Source of the DNA: Cellulomonas sp.
GTDB lineage: Bacteria > Actinomycetota > Actinomycetes > Actinomycetales > Cellulomonadaceae
Assembly (NCBI RefSeq): GCF_017744555.1
Contig: NZ_JAGIBD010000015.1
Location: 19,249 to 83,248 of the forward strand
Reading direction: 5' to 3'
Length of the DNA: 64,000 bases
The position numbers and the translations under genes were made by a program. The notes beneath the pieces are model-generated. The model searched no databases. It worked only from the letters and a program-made list of their open reading frames with translations, and had not been told where the DNA came from. Every line of letters begins with the position of its first letter. Positions within the stretch are counted from its first letter, which is position 1. This document shows, in pieces, positions 33,732 to 43,861 of this stretch.

Positions 33732-35227
33732 CCGTTCCCGAGTACACCACCGGCGACCGCACGGCCGTCGTCCGGCCCGGGTTCGTCGCGCTCGTCGGGC
33801 CCGGGGTCGACGACGACGCGGTCCGCGCGCTGTGGGACGCGGCCGGCGACGGTGTCGTCGGCGCGCTCGCCGTGCTCGCACGCGACGGCCTGACGGGCCT
33901 GCCGTCCTTCGCGCTCGTGGCCGTGACCGGCCGGCGCGTGCACGTCGCGCTGCGGGGCGACGTCGAGGTCGTGCTGACCGGCGAGTCCGACCAGGTGCTG
34001 CACGCGGGCGAGGTCAGCACGTGGAGCGAGCGGACCGTCGACGGCGTCGCCGAGGTCAGCCTGCGCGTCTCCGGCGTCGAGGCCGACGGCTCCGCCCTGC
34101 CCGTCACGGACGGTGTCGTGCGGGCCGCCGAGGTGTGGGTCGCGCTGGAGGACGTCGAGGTGCCGCCCGTCGTGGACGACGCGCCCGTCGCCGCACTGCC
34201 GGCCGTCCCCGCAGCGCCGGCGGTGGTCGTCGCGCCCGCCGTGATCGACGTGCCGGTGCTCGACGCGCCTGCGCTCGACGTGCCGGTGCTCGACGCGCCT
34301 GTGCCCGACGGGCCTCAGCTCGACGTACCGGAGCTCGACGTGCCTGGGCCCGACCGGCCGACGGTGCCCGAGGACGAGGAAGCCGCGGGCGTCGCTCTCG
34401 TCGACGCGTCCGCGCCCGCCGAGGAGGAGTCGCCGGTCGAGGACCTCCGCGCGGACGAGCCCGCCGAGCCGGTGCAGGACCCGGAGCCCGACGTCGCCGA
34501 CGAGCCCGAGCCCGTCAGCAGCTGGTCCGGCGAGACCGACCCCACCGGGGACGACGACGTCCCGGCTGCCGGCGACGAGCTGCTCGACGACGGACCGGGC
34601 GCGGCCGACCTCGCGGAGGTCGTCGCGGCGGCGGAGTCGTTCCTCGCCGGTCCGCGGCACGCCGCACCCCACCGGGTCATCGACGTCCCGGACGCCCTCG
34701 ACGTCCCGCGCGCCGCAGAACCGACCGCTGCCGCCCCCACGGCGGAACCGACGCTGGGCGCGGCCTCCGCCGACGACCACGACGGCCTGACGATCCTGTC
34801 GAGCGACCTCGCGGCGATCCGCGACCAGCTCCCGTCGTGGGCGTCGGACGAGGTCCCCGGCCCGTTCGCCGTGCCGGCAGCGGTCGAGCCGGCGCGGATC
34901 GTGCTGTCCACGGGCCTCGTCGTGAGCCTCGACCGGGCCGTGCTGCTCGGTCGTGCGCCGCAGGTGGCCCGCGTGACGAACCGCGAGCTGCCGCGTCTCG
35001 TCACGGTGCCCAGCCCGCAGCAGGACATCTCCCGCACGCACGCCGAGGTCCGCGCGGAGGGTGACCACGTGCTCGTCACCGACCTGGACTCGACGAACGG
35101 CGTGCACGTCTCGCGCCCGGGCGAGGGCGCGCGTCGGCTGCACCCCGGCGAGGCGAGCGTCGTGGGCGCCGGCGAGGTCGTCGACCTCGGCGACGGCGTG
35201 ACGTTCACCGTGGAGCGGGGTTCGTGA
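33728..35227 (+). CDS. FHA-domain protein with repetitive acidic linker
   Basis: FHA domains bind phosphothreonine. This 499-residue protein has an N-terminal conserved globular domain (residues about 10-150, RPGFVALVGPGVDDDAVRALWDAA) of unknown function, a long acidic Pro/Ala/Asp linker (about 155-385), and a C-terminal FHA domain (about 390-495). FHA hallmarks are VLLGRAPQV, the SRTH-like DISRTHAEV, and DLDSTNGV. The linker contains a run of LDAP/LDVP repeats. It lies between the phosphatase and kinase genes with ATGA and GTGA overlaps, so it is probably a phosphorylation reader for this kinase. Confidence 0.9.
   Translation: MTVPEYTTGDRTAVVRPGFVALVGPGVDDDAVRALWDAAGDGVVGALAVLARDGLTGLPSFALVAVTGRRVHVALRGDVEVVLTGESDQVLHAGEVSTWSERTVDGVAEVSLRVSGVEADGSALPVTDGVVRAAEVWVALEDVEVPPVVDDAPVAALPAVPAAPAVVVAPAVIDVPVLDAPALDVPVLDAPVPDGPQLDVPELDVPGPDRPTVPEDEEAAGVALVDASAPAEEESPVEDLRADEPAEPVQDPEPDVADEPEPVSSWSGETDPTGDDDVPAAGDELLDDGPGAADLAEVVAAAESFLAGPRHAAPHRVIDVPDALDVPRAAEPTAAAPTAEPTLGAASADDHDGLTILSSDLAAIRDQLPSWASDEVPGPFAVPAAVEPARIVLSTGLVVSLDRAVLLGRAPQVARVTNRELPRLVTVPSPQQDISRTHAEVRAEGDHVLVTDLDSTNGVHVSRPGEGARRLHPGEASVVGAGEVVDLGDGVTFTVERGS
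34238..34362 (+). repeat. LDVP/LDAP repeats in the FHA-protein linker
   Basis: About eight degenerate 15-nt units encode [VL]-[LP]-D-[VAG]-P pentapeptides. Two adjacent 30-nt stretches near 34250-34305 are almost identical, suggesting recent slippage. Confidence 0.65.
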
Positions 35228-36819
35228 CCGCACGCCGCGAAGCCTCGACGCCGCCCCGCCTCCCGGGGTACGAGTACGTGCGCGTGCTCGGACTCGGGGG
35301 GTTCGCGGACGTCTTCCTGTACGAGCAGGAGCTCCCGCGGCGGGAGGTCGCGGTCAAGGTGCTCCTGGCGGGCAGCCTCGACGACGACGTGCGCAGCCGT
35401 TTCCAGACCGAGGCCAACCTCATGGCCCGGCTCTCGCACCACCCCTCGATCGTCACGATCCATCAGGCCGACATCGCGGCCGACGGGCGTCCGTACCTCG
35501 TCATGGAGTACTGCTCGCGGCCCGGCCTGGCCGAGCGGTACCGCCAGGAGCGGATCTCGGTCGCCGAGTCGCTGCGCATCGGCATCCGGCTGTCCGCGGC
35601 CATCGAGACGGCGCACCGTGCGGGCATCCTGCACCGCGACATCAAGCCCGCGAACGTCCTCACCACCGACTTCGGCTGGCCCGCGCTCACCGACTTCGGG
35701 ATCGCGGCGACGACCGGAGGCGTGGGCGCGACCGTCGGGATGTCGATCCCGTGGTCGCCGCCCGAGCTGCTCGGCGAGCACCCCACGGGTGACGAGCGGT
35801 CGGACGTCTACTCGCTCGCGGCGACGATCTACTCGCTGCTCGCCGGCCGGACCCCGTTCGAGATCCCCGGCGGCCAGAACGGGGCGCAGCAGCTGGTCGC
35901 GCGCATCGAGCGCAGCCCGCTGCCGCCCACGGGGCGCGACGACGTGCCGTACGACCTGCAGGCGCTCCTCGAGCGGGCGATGTCGAAGCATCCCGCGCGC
36001 CGGCACCCGTCGGCCGCGGCCGTCGGCCGTGCGCTGCAGCAGATCGAGGCCGACCTGCGCCTGCCGGTGACGCCGCTGGACCTGCTCGACGACCTCGACG
36101 AGACCGCTCCACCCGCGACGATCACCGCCCCGGACGCGCCCGAACGTGACGACGCCACGCGGCTGCGCTCGATCGTGACCGTCCAGCCGACCGTCCCGAC
36201 GCCGCCGCCTCCTGCCCCCGTCGTGCGCGTCGCGCCGCCCGTGGTCGCGACGACGCCGGGGGACGACGACGCGACCCGCCTGCGCCCGGTCGTCACGGTC
36301 GCCCCCGTCACCGACACACGCACGGCGAACCCGTCGCCCGAGGCCGTGCCCCTCGTCGTCGACCCCGGCGACCCGCGGCGTGCCCGCGGCGCTCGCCGCA
36401 CGCGCCTCGTCGTGGGCTCGGTCTCCGCGCTCGTCGTGGCCGGCGCCGCCGTCGCGATCGCGCTCAACGCGTCCGACGACGACCCGGGGACCTCGACGCC
36501 GCCCGGCGCGACGCAGGACTTCACGGACGGCACGCAGGACGACGACGGCGCCGACGCGCCGGTCCCGTCGCCGCACTCGCTCGCGGGCACCCGCCAGGCC
36601 GACGGGTCCGTGGTGTTCACGTGGGAGAACCCGGCGCCGCAGGACGGCGACCGCTACCTGTGGGGCGTGCTGAGCGCCACGGGCGAGCCCACGCTGGAGA
36701 TCGTCGACGTGCCGACCGTGACGGTCCCGGCGGCGTCGGGCGAGGTCTGCATCGAGGTGTCGATCGTCCGGGCCAACCGGCAGGCGTCGGCGACCCCGGC
36801 CCAGGGGTGCGCACCGTGA
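35224..36819 (+). CDS. Receptor-like Ser/Thr protein kinase
   Basis: The 531-residue kinase has a catalytic domain at about residues 15-280: glycine loop LGLGGFADVFLYE, catalytic lysine VAVKVLL, HRDIKPANVL, DFG in LTDFGIA, and WSPPELLGE. All key residues are present, so it should be active. A Pro/Thr-rich juxtamembrane linker (about 285-390) leads to one membrane segment (about 396-418), then a roughly 110-residue extracellular part with an FN3-like sheet (GSVVFTWENPAPQDGDRYLWGVL). It lacks PASTA domains. The gene sits between an FHA reader and the giant Ig/FN3 surface protein, with 4-nt overlaps on both sides. Activation-loop Thr residues are probable autophosphorylation sites. Confidence 0.93.
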   Translation: MTARREASTPPRLPGYEYVRVLGLGGFADVFLYEQELPRREVAVKVLLAGSLDDDVRSRFQTEANLMARLSHHPSIVTIHQADIAADGRPYLVMEYCSRPGLAERYRQERISVAESLRIGIRLSAAIETAHRAGILHRDIKPANVLTTDFGWPALTDFGIAATTGGVGATVGMSIPWSPPELLGEHPTGDERSDVYSLAATIYSLLAGRTPFEIPGGQNGAQQLVARIERSPLPPTGRDDVPYDLQALLERAMSKHPARRHPSAAAVGRALQQIEADLRLPVTPLDLLDDLDETAPPATITAPDAPERDDATRLRSIVTVQPTVPTPPPPAPVVRVAPPVVATTPGDDDATRLRPVVTVAPVTDTRTANPSPEAVPLVVDPGDPRRARGARRTRLVVGSVSALVVAGAAVAIALNASDDDPGTSTPPGATQDFTDGTQDDDGADAPVPSPHSLAGTRQADGSVVFTWENPAPQDGDRYLWGVLSATGEPTLEIVDVPTVTVPAASGEVCIEVSIVRANRQASATPAQGCAP

Positions 36820-39800
36820 GCTGGCAGGCGCTGAGGTCCCGGACCACGAAGACCGCCGCCGTGGTGACGGTGCCCGTGGTCGTCGCCGTGCTGGCGCTCG
36901 TGCACCCGGGCTTCCCGCTCGCGCGCCTCGACCTCAACGACGGCGCGGTCTGGCTGACCGCGACGAGCCAGCTCAAGGTCGGCCGGTTCAACGTGCCGGT
37001 CGAGGAGCTCAACGCGGGTCTCGTGACCGACGGTGCCGCGTTCGACGTGCTGCAGGACGAGGGTGACGTGCTGCTCGCCGAGCAGGACACGGTCTCGGTC
37101 GTGGACCCGGCGAACGTCGAGCTGACCACGCCGGTCGCCGCTCCGGGCATGGTGCCGTCGATGGCGGCCGGCACCGTGGCCCTCGTCGACGACGCGGGCG
37201 ACGCGTGGATCCGCCCCTTCGCGCGCTTCGGCGGCCTGAGCGTGGCGCAGGAGCGGCCGGACCTCGCGCTCGGCGACGGCGGCGCCGTCGTGGTCGCGCG
37301 TTCCGGTGCGGCGTTCGGCGTCGCGCCGAAGGACGGTGCCGTCACTCGGGTCGAGGTGTCGTCCGGCGAACCGCAGCTCGAGGAGGTCGGGTCGGTCGGC
37401 GCGGGGGACGTCGACCAGCTGACGGCCGTCGGCGACGAGCCCGTCGTCCTGTCGGGCAGCACGCTGCGCACCCTGCACGGCACCGTCGAGCTCACCGGCG
37501 AGGGCCTCACGCTGCAGCAGCCCGGCCCCGAGGCGTCGAGCGTGCTGGTCGCGAGCCGGACGGCGCTGCTCGAGGTGCCCCTCGGGGGCGGCGAGGTCGT
37601 CGAGCACGAGACCGGTGGCGACGGCGCCCCGGCGGCCCCCGTGCGCGTGGGGCGGTGCGCACACGGCGCGTGGGCGTCGTCGCAGGGGTCCTACGCGGAG
37701 CTGTGCGACGGCAAGGACCCGCGCGTCGAGAACCTCCAGGACATGTCGTCGTCCGACGTCCTGAAGTTCCGCGTCAACCGGCAGATGGTCGTGCTCAACG
37801 ACACGCTGCGTGGCCGCCTCTGGATGCCGTTGCAGGACACGGACCTGCGGGTGCCCAACTGGAAGGACATCGTCCCGGAGGAGGAGCCCGAGGAGTCGGA
37901 CGAGGAGTCCGAGAGCCCGGACACCACCCAGGAGCTCGTCACCGAGTGCACCGACCAGTCGGCGCCGCCCACCGCGGCGGACGACGACTTCGGGGTGCGG
38001 CCCGGCCGGACCACGATCCTGCCGGTCATCGACAACGACTCGTCGTCCGACTGCGGCATCCTCGCGATCTCCCAGTTCGACCCGGTGCCGGCGGAGTTCG
38101 GTCACCTGGAGTCGATCTACGGCGGCCGCGCACTGCAGGTCGTCGTCGCGTCGGGCGCCACCGGCACCGTCGACATCACCTACACGATCACCGACGGGCG
38201 TGGCCAGAGCCCGCCGTCGACCGCGCACGTGCGGCTCACCGTCCGCGGTGACGGAGAGCAGGGCGCTCCCGTCCAGATCCGCACCGGGTCGGTCGAGGTC
38301 GAGCAGGGCGGTCAGGTCGAGCACGACGCGCTGGCCGACTTCGTCGACCCCGACGGCGACGACCTGCTGCTCGTCGGCGCGACGGCCGACCCGTCCGCGG
38401 GCTCGGTGCAGTTCCGCCAGGACGGCGCCGTGACGTTCAAGGCGGACGGCACGAACCTCGGCACCACGCGCGTGACGCTGCAGGTGTCGGACGGCACGCA
38501 GACCGTCGACGGCACCCTCGACGTCCAGGTGCGTCCCACCGGCTCGCTCAAGCCTCAGATCGACCCCGTGCACGCCGTGACGTACGTCAACCAGCCGGTC
38601 ACCGTGAACCCGCTCGGCGCCGTCCGCAGCACGGGTCGCGAGCCCGCGCGGCTCGCGAGCGTGGACGACGTCGTGGGCGCGACGGTCGACGCGGACCTCA
38701 CCGCGGGCACCTTCACGTTCCAGGCGGCCCGCGCCGGCACCTACTACGTGCCGTTCGTCATCGCGGCGCCGCCCCAGCAGGCCACGGGCCTGGCACGCGT
38801 CGACGTGCGCGAGTGGCCCGAGCAGGCCGAGCCGCCCGTCGCCGTCCGCGACCTGGCGCTCCTGCCCGCCGGCGGCGAGGTGACGGTCGATCCCCTCGAC
38901 AACGACAGCGACCCCGCGGGCAAGGTGCTCGTGCTGCTCTCGGTCGACGGCGGCGACGCCGCGGGCCTGAAGGTCGCCGTCCTCGACCACCACCTCGTGC
39001 AGGTCCGCGCCCAGCGCACGCTCGACGGTCCGGTCGCGCTGCGGTACGTGGTGTCGAACGGCGCCGCCGAGGCCGTCGGCGAGATCGTCGTCCACCCCGT
39101 GCCGCCCGCCGCGACGTCGCAGCCCCCGGTCGTCAAGGACGTCGAGGTGAGCGTGCGCACCGGGGGCGTCGTGACCATCCCGGTGCTGGACTCGGCGTAC
39201 GACCCCGACGGCGACCACCTCACGCTCGAGCGCCAGCTCGCCGAGCCCCTCGGTCCCGGTGAGGGCCTGCTCTTCGTCTCGGGCGACGTGCTGCGGTACC
39301 AGGCGCCGGACTCCCCGTTGACCGCCCACGCGACGTTCTCGGTCCGGGACGCGACGGGCAACCAGACCGCCGCCCAGGTCACGGTGCGCGTGCACGCCTC
39401 GGACGCGGCGACGAAGGCCCCGCCGCGGCCGCGCGACCTCGTGGGGCGCGTGTTCGCCGGTGACACGGTCCGCATCGACGTCCCCCTCGTCGGGATCGAC
39501 CCCGACGGCGACGGGGTCACGCTGCTCGGCGTCGCGCAGGCGCCCGTGCACGGTCGCGTCACGACAGTCGGCGCCGACTACCTGCTCTACGAGTCGCTCC
39601 CGGGCGAGTCCGGGACCGACACGTTCACGTACGCGGTCGAGGACTGGGCAGGTCAGCGCGCCGTCGCGACGATCCGCGTCGGCATCGCCAAGCGGCCCAC
39701 GGGGGCGGCGAGCGTGGTCGCGCGTGACGACGCGGTCACCGTGCGGCCCGGTCAGACGATCGAGGTCCGGGTGCTGGCCAACGACGTCGACTCCAGCGGT

Positions 39801-42800
39801 GCCGAGCTCGGGCTCGCGTCGGAGCTCGAGATGCCGGAGGGCACGGACGCCAAGGTCGACAGCCGGCGGATCATCGTGCACGCGCCGGACGAGCCGACCG
39901 TCATCCAGATCGCGTACACCGCGCAGAACGCCCGCGGCGGTCGCGACTCGGCCATCCTCACGATCACGGTCACGGACGACGCCCCGGTGCTGCCACCGAT
40001 CGCGCGCGACGTCGTGGTCCCGGCGACCGACACGATCGGACGGTCCGACGTCTCCGTCGACGTGCTGGCCGTCGCGCAGAACCCCAGCGGTCCGCTGAGC
40101 GACCTCGAGGTGTCCGTGCCGAAGGCGGTCGCCGACGTCGCGCAGGTCACGCCCGACGGCCACGTGCTCGTCACGCTCGTCGACCACACCCAGACGCTGC
40201 CCTACCTGCTGACCAACACGACCGCACCGGAGGCGACGTCGGCCTCGTCGTACGCGTTCATCACGGTGCCGGCGCTCGGGTTCTTCCCCCCGACGGTGCG
40301 GCGCAACGCGCCCGAGCTGCGCGTCGCCACGGGTGAGAAGCTCGTCATCCCGCTCGACGAGCAGGTCAAGGTCGCGCCCGGAAAGCAGGCATCGGTCAAG
40401 GACCCGGCCGGGGTCACGGCCACGAAGTCGGACGGCACGGTCCTGGTGGCGGACGACCACACGCTGCAGTTCACGTCCGCGCCCGGCTACGCGGGTCCCG
40501 CGTCGATCTCGCTCGAGGTCACCGACGCCGCGGGGCCCGGCGACACGAGCGCGAACTCGTCGTTCATCACGCTGCCCATCGAGGTGTACGCGGTCGACGA
40601 CCACCCGCCCACGTTCACGCCGTCGACGATCGACGTCGCTCCCGGCGAGGCGCCGATCTCGGTGGACCTGCGCTCGTTCACGACCGGCCCCGAGGGCCAG
40701 ACCTCGAACGACGACCGGTACACGTACCAGGTCGCCTCCGCGATCCCGGACGGCTTCGTGGTCGACCTCGACAAGAGCGTCCTCAAGGTGTCTGCGGACG
40801 TCCACACCCCGAAGGGCCGCACCGACGAGCTCAAGCTCCGGATCGGCTACGGGCGCACGGGCTCGCTCGACGCGACCGTCGCGCTGCGCGTCATCGCGAG
40901 CACGCGTGCGGTGGCCCGCGTCGACGCCCAGGAGCAGACGGGCGTCGAAGGCCGTGAGACGACGTTCGACGTGCTCGCGCACGCCTGGAACCCGTTCCCC
41001 GAGCCGCTCTCGGTCATCAACGCGACCGTGGAGACGCCCGGGGCGGGCACGGCGACGACGTCCGGCGGCTCCGTGAACGTCCGGCCGGCCGTCGGGTTCA
41101 TCGGCCGCATGGTCACGCGGGTGCGCGTCCGCGACGTCACGGGCGACCCCGACCGCGAGGTCGAGGCGCGCATGACCGTCGTGGTCCGGGGGCGCCCGGC
41201 CCAGCCGAACGCGCCGAGGGTCCTCGAGGTGCGGGACCGGACGGTCGTGCTCCAGTGGGACGCCCCCGACAACCGGGGCGCCGAGATCACGGGGTACAAG
41301 GTCGTCGCGAGCCCGGGCGGCATCGTCCGGCAGTGCGCGAGCACCACGTGCACGATCGACAACCTCACCAACGACGTCGAGTACACGTTCACCGTCGCGG
41401 CGCAGAACGCGGTCGACCTGTCCGACCCGAGCAGCCCGTCCGCGCCGGCCCGCCCGGACGCCGTACCGGACGCGCCGGGTGCACCGACGCTCGAGTTCGG
41501 CGACAAGTCGATCACCGCGACGTGGACGCAGCCGACGTCGCCCGGGTCGCCCGTCACCAGCTACACGGTCGAGATCTCGCCGCTCCCTGTCGCGGGGGTG
41601 GGCTCGATGACCGTGGCGTCGCCGCGCGCGACGTTCACGGGCCTGCGCAACGGCACGGCGTACACGGTCCGGGTACGTGCCCACAACAAGGCGCCCGACC
41701 CGAGCTCGTGGGGCCCCTTCTCGCAGCCCATGGCACCCGCGGCGGTGCCCGACCCCCCGGCGGTGACCGCGACCCGCAGCACGACCGGCTGGTTCGGCGA
41801 CGCCCGCATCGACGTCGCGTGGACGCCGCCGGCGAACAACGGCGACGCGATCCAAGGTTACGAGGTGTCCGTCGACGGCGGCGCGCCCGTGGCGCTCGGT
41901 GCCGACGTCACGACGTTTGCGATCGCGCCGGCGCAGCGGGGTCACCAGTACCAGGTCACGGTCCGCGCCAGGAACAAGGCGGGCTGGTCCGGGTACGGGT
42001 CGACGACCGGTGAGAGCTGGAGCGCGCCGACCGCACCCCAGGCCGTCACGCTCGCCGTCCCCGCGGGCGACGCGCCCGGCTGGGGCCAGGGGCGCGTCGA
42101 CCTCACGTGGCAGGCGCCCGCGGAGACCGGCGGTGCGGGCATCACGATCGCCCGCTACGTCGTCACGGGTCCGGGGTACAGCACCGAGGTGCCCGGGTCC
42201 GCCCGGTCGCTGCGCATCGAGGGCCTCGCGGCGGGCACCGCCGGTCCGTACACCGTGACGGCCGTGAGCTCGCGCGACCTGCCGAGCGACCCGGCGTCGT
42301 CGAACACCATCGCGGTCCGGACCGCGCCGCAGAAGCCTGTCGCGTCCGCCTCGAGCGCCGGCGTGGACCAGGTGAACCTTGCGTTCTCGGACGGCGCCGA
42401 CGGCGGCTCGGCGATCACGGCCCGCGAGTACGACGTCAACGGGACCGTCACGACGACGCGGCCCGACTCGCCGTACACGTCGTCCACGCGGGTCGACGCG
42501 CGGTTCCGCGTGCGCAACGCGATCGGCTGGAGCGAGTGGTCGGACACGGCGTCCGCGCAGCCGGGCCAGCCGACGGCCCCCGGCGCCCCGACGATCAGCG
42601 TCACCGCGGGGTCGCCGGCCGGCACCGTGACGTTCTCGTGGACCGCGCCCGACAGCGACGGCGGGCGTTCGATCAGCCGGTACGACTGGCAGGTCGTCTC
42701 GGCCGTCGACGGGCGCTCGCTCGCCGACGGCCGCACCAACGGCACGCCGTCGCCGGTCACGGTCGAGGACCTCGACGCCGGTGACGTGCTCATCCGGGTC

Positions 42801-42860
42801 ACCGCCCGCAACTCCGTCGGCAGCGGACCTCCCGCCGAGGCCCGCGCCACCGTCAGCTGA
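36816..42860 (+). CDS. Giant membrane-anchored surface protein with Ig/cadherin-like and FN3 domains
   Basis: This 2014-residue protein starts at GTG 36816, overlapping the kinase stop. It has one N-terminal membrane segment (about residues 13-31). A roughly 330-residue propeller-like region (LNAGLVTDGAAFDVLQ, WASSQGSYAELCDG) and an acidic Glu/Ser linker follow. About ten Ig- or cadherin-like beta modules come next, several with DPDGD-type calcium-site motifs (FVDPDGDDL, AYDPDGDHL, GIDPDGDGV) or the DNDSDPAG form. From about residue 1465 to the end come roughly six FN3 modules with PxxPxxP linkers and WT/WD starts. No sortase motif or C-terminal anchor is seen, so it is tethered by its N-terminus, facing outward. 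It probably acts in adhesion or cell-wall association; this is inferred. The locus places it under kinase/MoxR control. Confidence 0.88.
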   Translation: MSWQALRSRTTKTAAVVTVPVVVAVLALVHPGFPLARLDLNDGAVWLTATSQLKVGRFNVPVEELNAGLVTDGAAFDVLQDEGDVLLAEQDTVSVVDPANVELTTPVAAPGMVPSMAAGTVALVDDAGDAWIRPFARFGGLSVAQERPDLALGDGGAVVVARSGAAFGVAPKDGAVTRVEVSSGEPQLEEVGSVGAGDVDQLTAVGDEPVVLSGSTLRTLHGTVELTGEGLTLQQPGPEASSVLVASRTALLEVPLGGGEVVEHETGGDGAPAAPVRVGRCAHGAWASSQGSYAELCDGKDPRVENLQDMSSSDVLKFRVNRQMVVLNDTLRGRLWMPLQDTDLRVPNWKDIVPEEEPEESDEESESPDTTQELVTECTDQSAPPTAADDDFGVRPGRTTILPVIDNDSSSDCGILAISQFDPVPAEFGHLESIYGGRALQVVVASGATGTVDITYTITDGRGQSPPSTAHVRLTVRGDGEQGAPVQIRTGSVEVEQGGQVEHDALADFVDPDGDDLLLVGATADPSAGSVQFRQDGAVTFKADGTNLGTTRVTLQVSDGTQTVDGTLDVQVRPTGSLKPQIDPVHAVTYVNQPVTVNPLGAVRSTGREPARLASVDDVVGATVDADLTAGTFTFQAARAGTYYVPFVIAAPPQQATGLARVDVREWPEQAEPPVAVRDLALLPAGGEVTVDPLDNDSDPAGKVLVLLSVDGGDAAGLKVAVLDHHLVQVRAQRTLDGPVALRYVVSNGAAEAVGEIVVHPVPPAATSQPPVVKDVEVSVRTGGVVTIPVLDSAYDPDGDHLTLERQLAEPLGPGEGLLFVSGDVLRYQAPDSPLTAHATFSVRDATGNQTAAQVTVRVHASDAATKAPPRPRDLVGRVFAGDTVRIDVPLVGIDPDGDGVTLLGVAQAPVHGRVTTVGADYLLYESLPGESGTDTFTYAVEDWAGQRAVATIRVGIAKRPTGAASVVARDDAVTVRPGQTIEVRVLANDVDSSGAELGLASELEMPEGTDAKVDSRRIIVHAPDEPTVIQIAYTAQNARGGRDSAILTITVTDDAPVLPPIARDVVVPATDTIGRSDVSVDVLAVAQNPSGPLSDLEVSVPKAVADVAQVTPDGHVLVTLVDHTQTLPYLLTNTTAPEATSASSYAFITVPALGFFPPTVRRNAPELRVATGEKLVIPLDEQVKVAPGKQASVKDPAGVTATKSDGTVLVADDHTLQFTSAPGYAGPASISLEVTDAAGPGDTSANSSFITLPIEVYAVDDHPPTFTPSTIDVAPGEAPISVDLRSFTTGPEGQTSNDDRYTYQVASAIPDGFVVDLDKSVLKVSADVHTPKGRTDELKLRIGYGRTGSLDATVALRVIASTRAVARVDAQEQTGVEGRETTFDVLAHAWNPFPEPLSVINATVETPGAGTATTSGGSVNVRPAVGFIGRMVTRVRVRDVTGDPDREVEARMTVVVRGRPAQPNAPRVLEVRDRTVVLQWDAPDNRGAEITGYKVVASPGGIVRQCASTTCTIDNLTNDVEYTFTVAAQNAVDLSDPSSPSAPARPDAVPDAPGAPTLEFGDKSITATWTQPTSPGSPVTSYTVEISPLPVAGVGSMTVASPRATFTGLRNGTAYTVRVRAHNKAPDPSSWGPFSQPMAPAAVPDPPAVTATRSTTGWFGDARIDVAWTPPANNGDAIQGYEVSVDGGAPVALGADVTTFAIAPAQRGHQYQVTVRARNKAGWSGYGSTTGESWSAPTAPQAVTLAVPAGDAPGWGQGRVDLTWQAPAETGGAGITIARYVVTGPGYSTEVPGSARSLRIEGLAAGTAGPYTVTAVSSRDLPSDPASSNTIAVRTAPQKPVASASSAGVDQVNLAFSDGADGGSAITAREYDVNGTVTTTRPDSPYTSSTRVDARFRVRNAIGWSEWSDTASAQPGQPTAPGAPTISVTAGSPAGTVTFSWTAPDSDGGRSISRYDWQVVSAVDGRSLADGRTNGTPSPVTVEDLDAGDVLIRVTARNSVGSGPPAEARATVS

Positions 42861-42899
42861 CCAGCCCGCACACCCCCTGCACCAAGGAGAACCCCCGTC

Positions 42900-43859
42900 A
42901 TGACCCCCGAGCAGAGCACGTGGTTCGCGGAGACCTTCGACGCGCTCGTCTCGAACGTCGGGCAGGCGCTGCTCGGCAAGGAGCGCACCGTCCGCCTCGC
43001 CCTCACGGCGATGATCGCCGAGGGGCACCTGCTGCTCGAGGACGCTCCCGGGACGGGCAAGACGTCGCTCGCGAAGGCGCTGGCCGCGACCGTGCAGGGC
43101 ACGCAGCACCGGATCCAGTTCACGCCCGACCTGCTGCCCTCGGACGTCACGGGCGTGACGATCTACGACCAGAGCACCCACCGGTTCGACTTCCACCCCG
43201 GGCCGATCTTCGCGTCGGTGGTCCTGGCCGACGAGATCAACCGGGCGTCGCCGAAGACGCAGGCGGCGCTCCTCGAGGTCATGGAGGAGGGCAACGTCAC
43301 GGTCGACGGCGTGACCCACCCCGTGGGCCGTCCGTTCATGGTGATCGCGACGCAGAACCCCATCGAGCAGGCGGGCACGTACCGGCTGCCGGAGGCGCAG
43401 CTCGACCGGTTCCTCATCAAGACGTCGCTCGGGTACCCGGACCGCGCGTCGGCGGTCGAGATCCTCGCGGGCGCCAAGGACCGCACGACGAACCTGCAGC
43501 CGCGCATCACCACGCAGGCCGTCGGCACGATGGCCGACATCGCGCTCACGGTGCACGTCGACGCGACGGTGCTCGACTACGTCGCACGGCTCACCGAGGC
43601 GACGCGCGACGACCCGCAGACCGCGCTCGGCGCGAGCGTGCGTGGCGGTCTGGCGCTCGTGCGCTGCGCCAAGGTGTGGGCCGCGTCGCAGGGCCGCGAC
43701 TACGTGATCCCCGACGACGTCAAGGACCTGGCTCAGCCCGTGCTCGCGCACCGTCTGGTGCTCGACAGCGAGGCGGAGTTCGCGGGCGTCAAGGCCGGCG
43801 ACGTCCTCGAGCGGATCCTCGAGCACACCGCGCCGCCGGTGCTGCGGGCGGCGGTCTGA
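42900..43859 (+). CDS. MoxR-family AAA+ ATPase
   Basis: MoxR ATPases act as chaperones that mature partner proteins, often with VWA or DUF58 proteins. The 319-residue protein has Walker A LLLEDAPGTGKTSLA, Walker B VVLADEINRASPKTQAALLEVMEE, the sensor I stretch ATQNPIEQAGTYRLPEAQLDRF, and a C-terminal lid domain. The ATG at 42900 is preceded by AAGGAGA in the 39-nt gap after the giant surface protein gene, the largest gap in this unit. The DUF58 gene follows 2 nt after its stop, a typical MoxR-DUF58 pair. It is a plausible energy source for assembling the surface complex. Confidence 0.95.
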   Translation: MTPEQSTWFAETFDALVSNVGQALLGKERTVRLALTAMIAEGHLLLEDAPGTGKTSLAKALAATVQGTQHRIQFTPDLLPSDVTGVTIYDQSTHRFDFHPGPIFASVVLADEINRASPKTQAALLEVMEEGNVTVDGVTHPVGRPFMVIATQNPIEQAGTYRLPEAQLDRFLIKTSLGYPDRASAVEILAGAKDRTTNLQPRITTQAVGTMADIALTVHVDATVLDYVARLTEATRDDPQTALGASVRGGLALVRCAKVWAASQGRDYVIPDDVKDLAQPVLAHRLVLDSEAEFAGVKAGDVLERILEHTAPPVLRAAV

Positions 43860-43861
43860 GC

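Noticed and set aside
36654..43826. A 2390-codon antisense reading frame opposite the giant surface protein
   Set aside because: It is Arg/Asp/Val-rich with low-complexity composition, a typical shadow of a GC-rich gene. The plus-strand product has clear Ig and FN3 modules and coupled neighbours.
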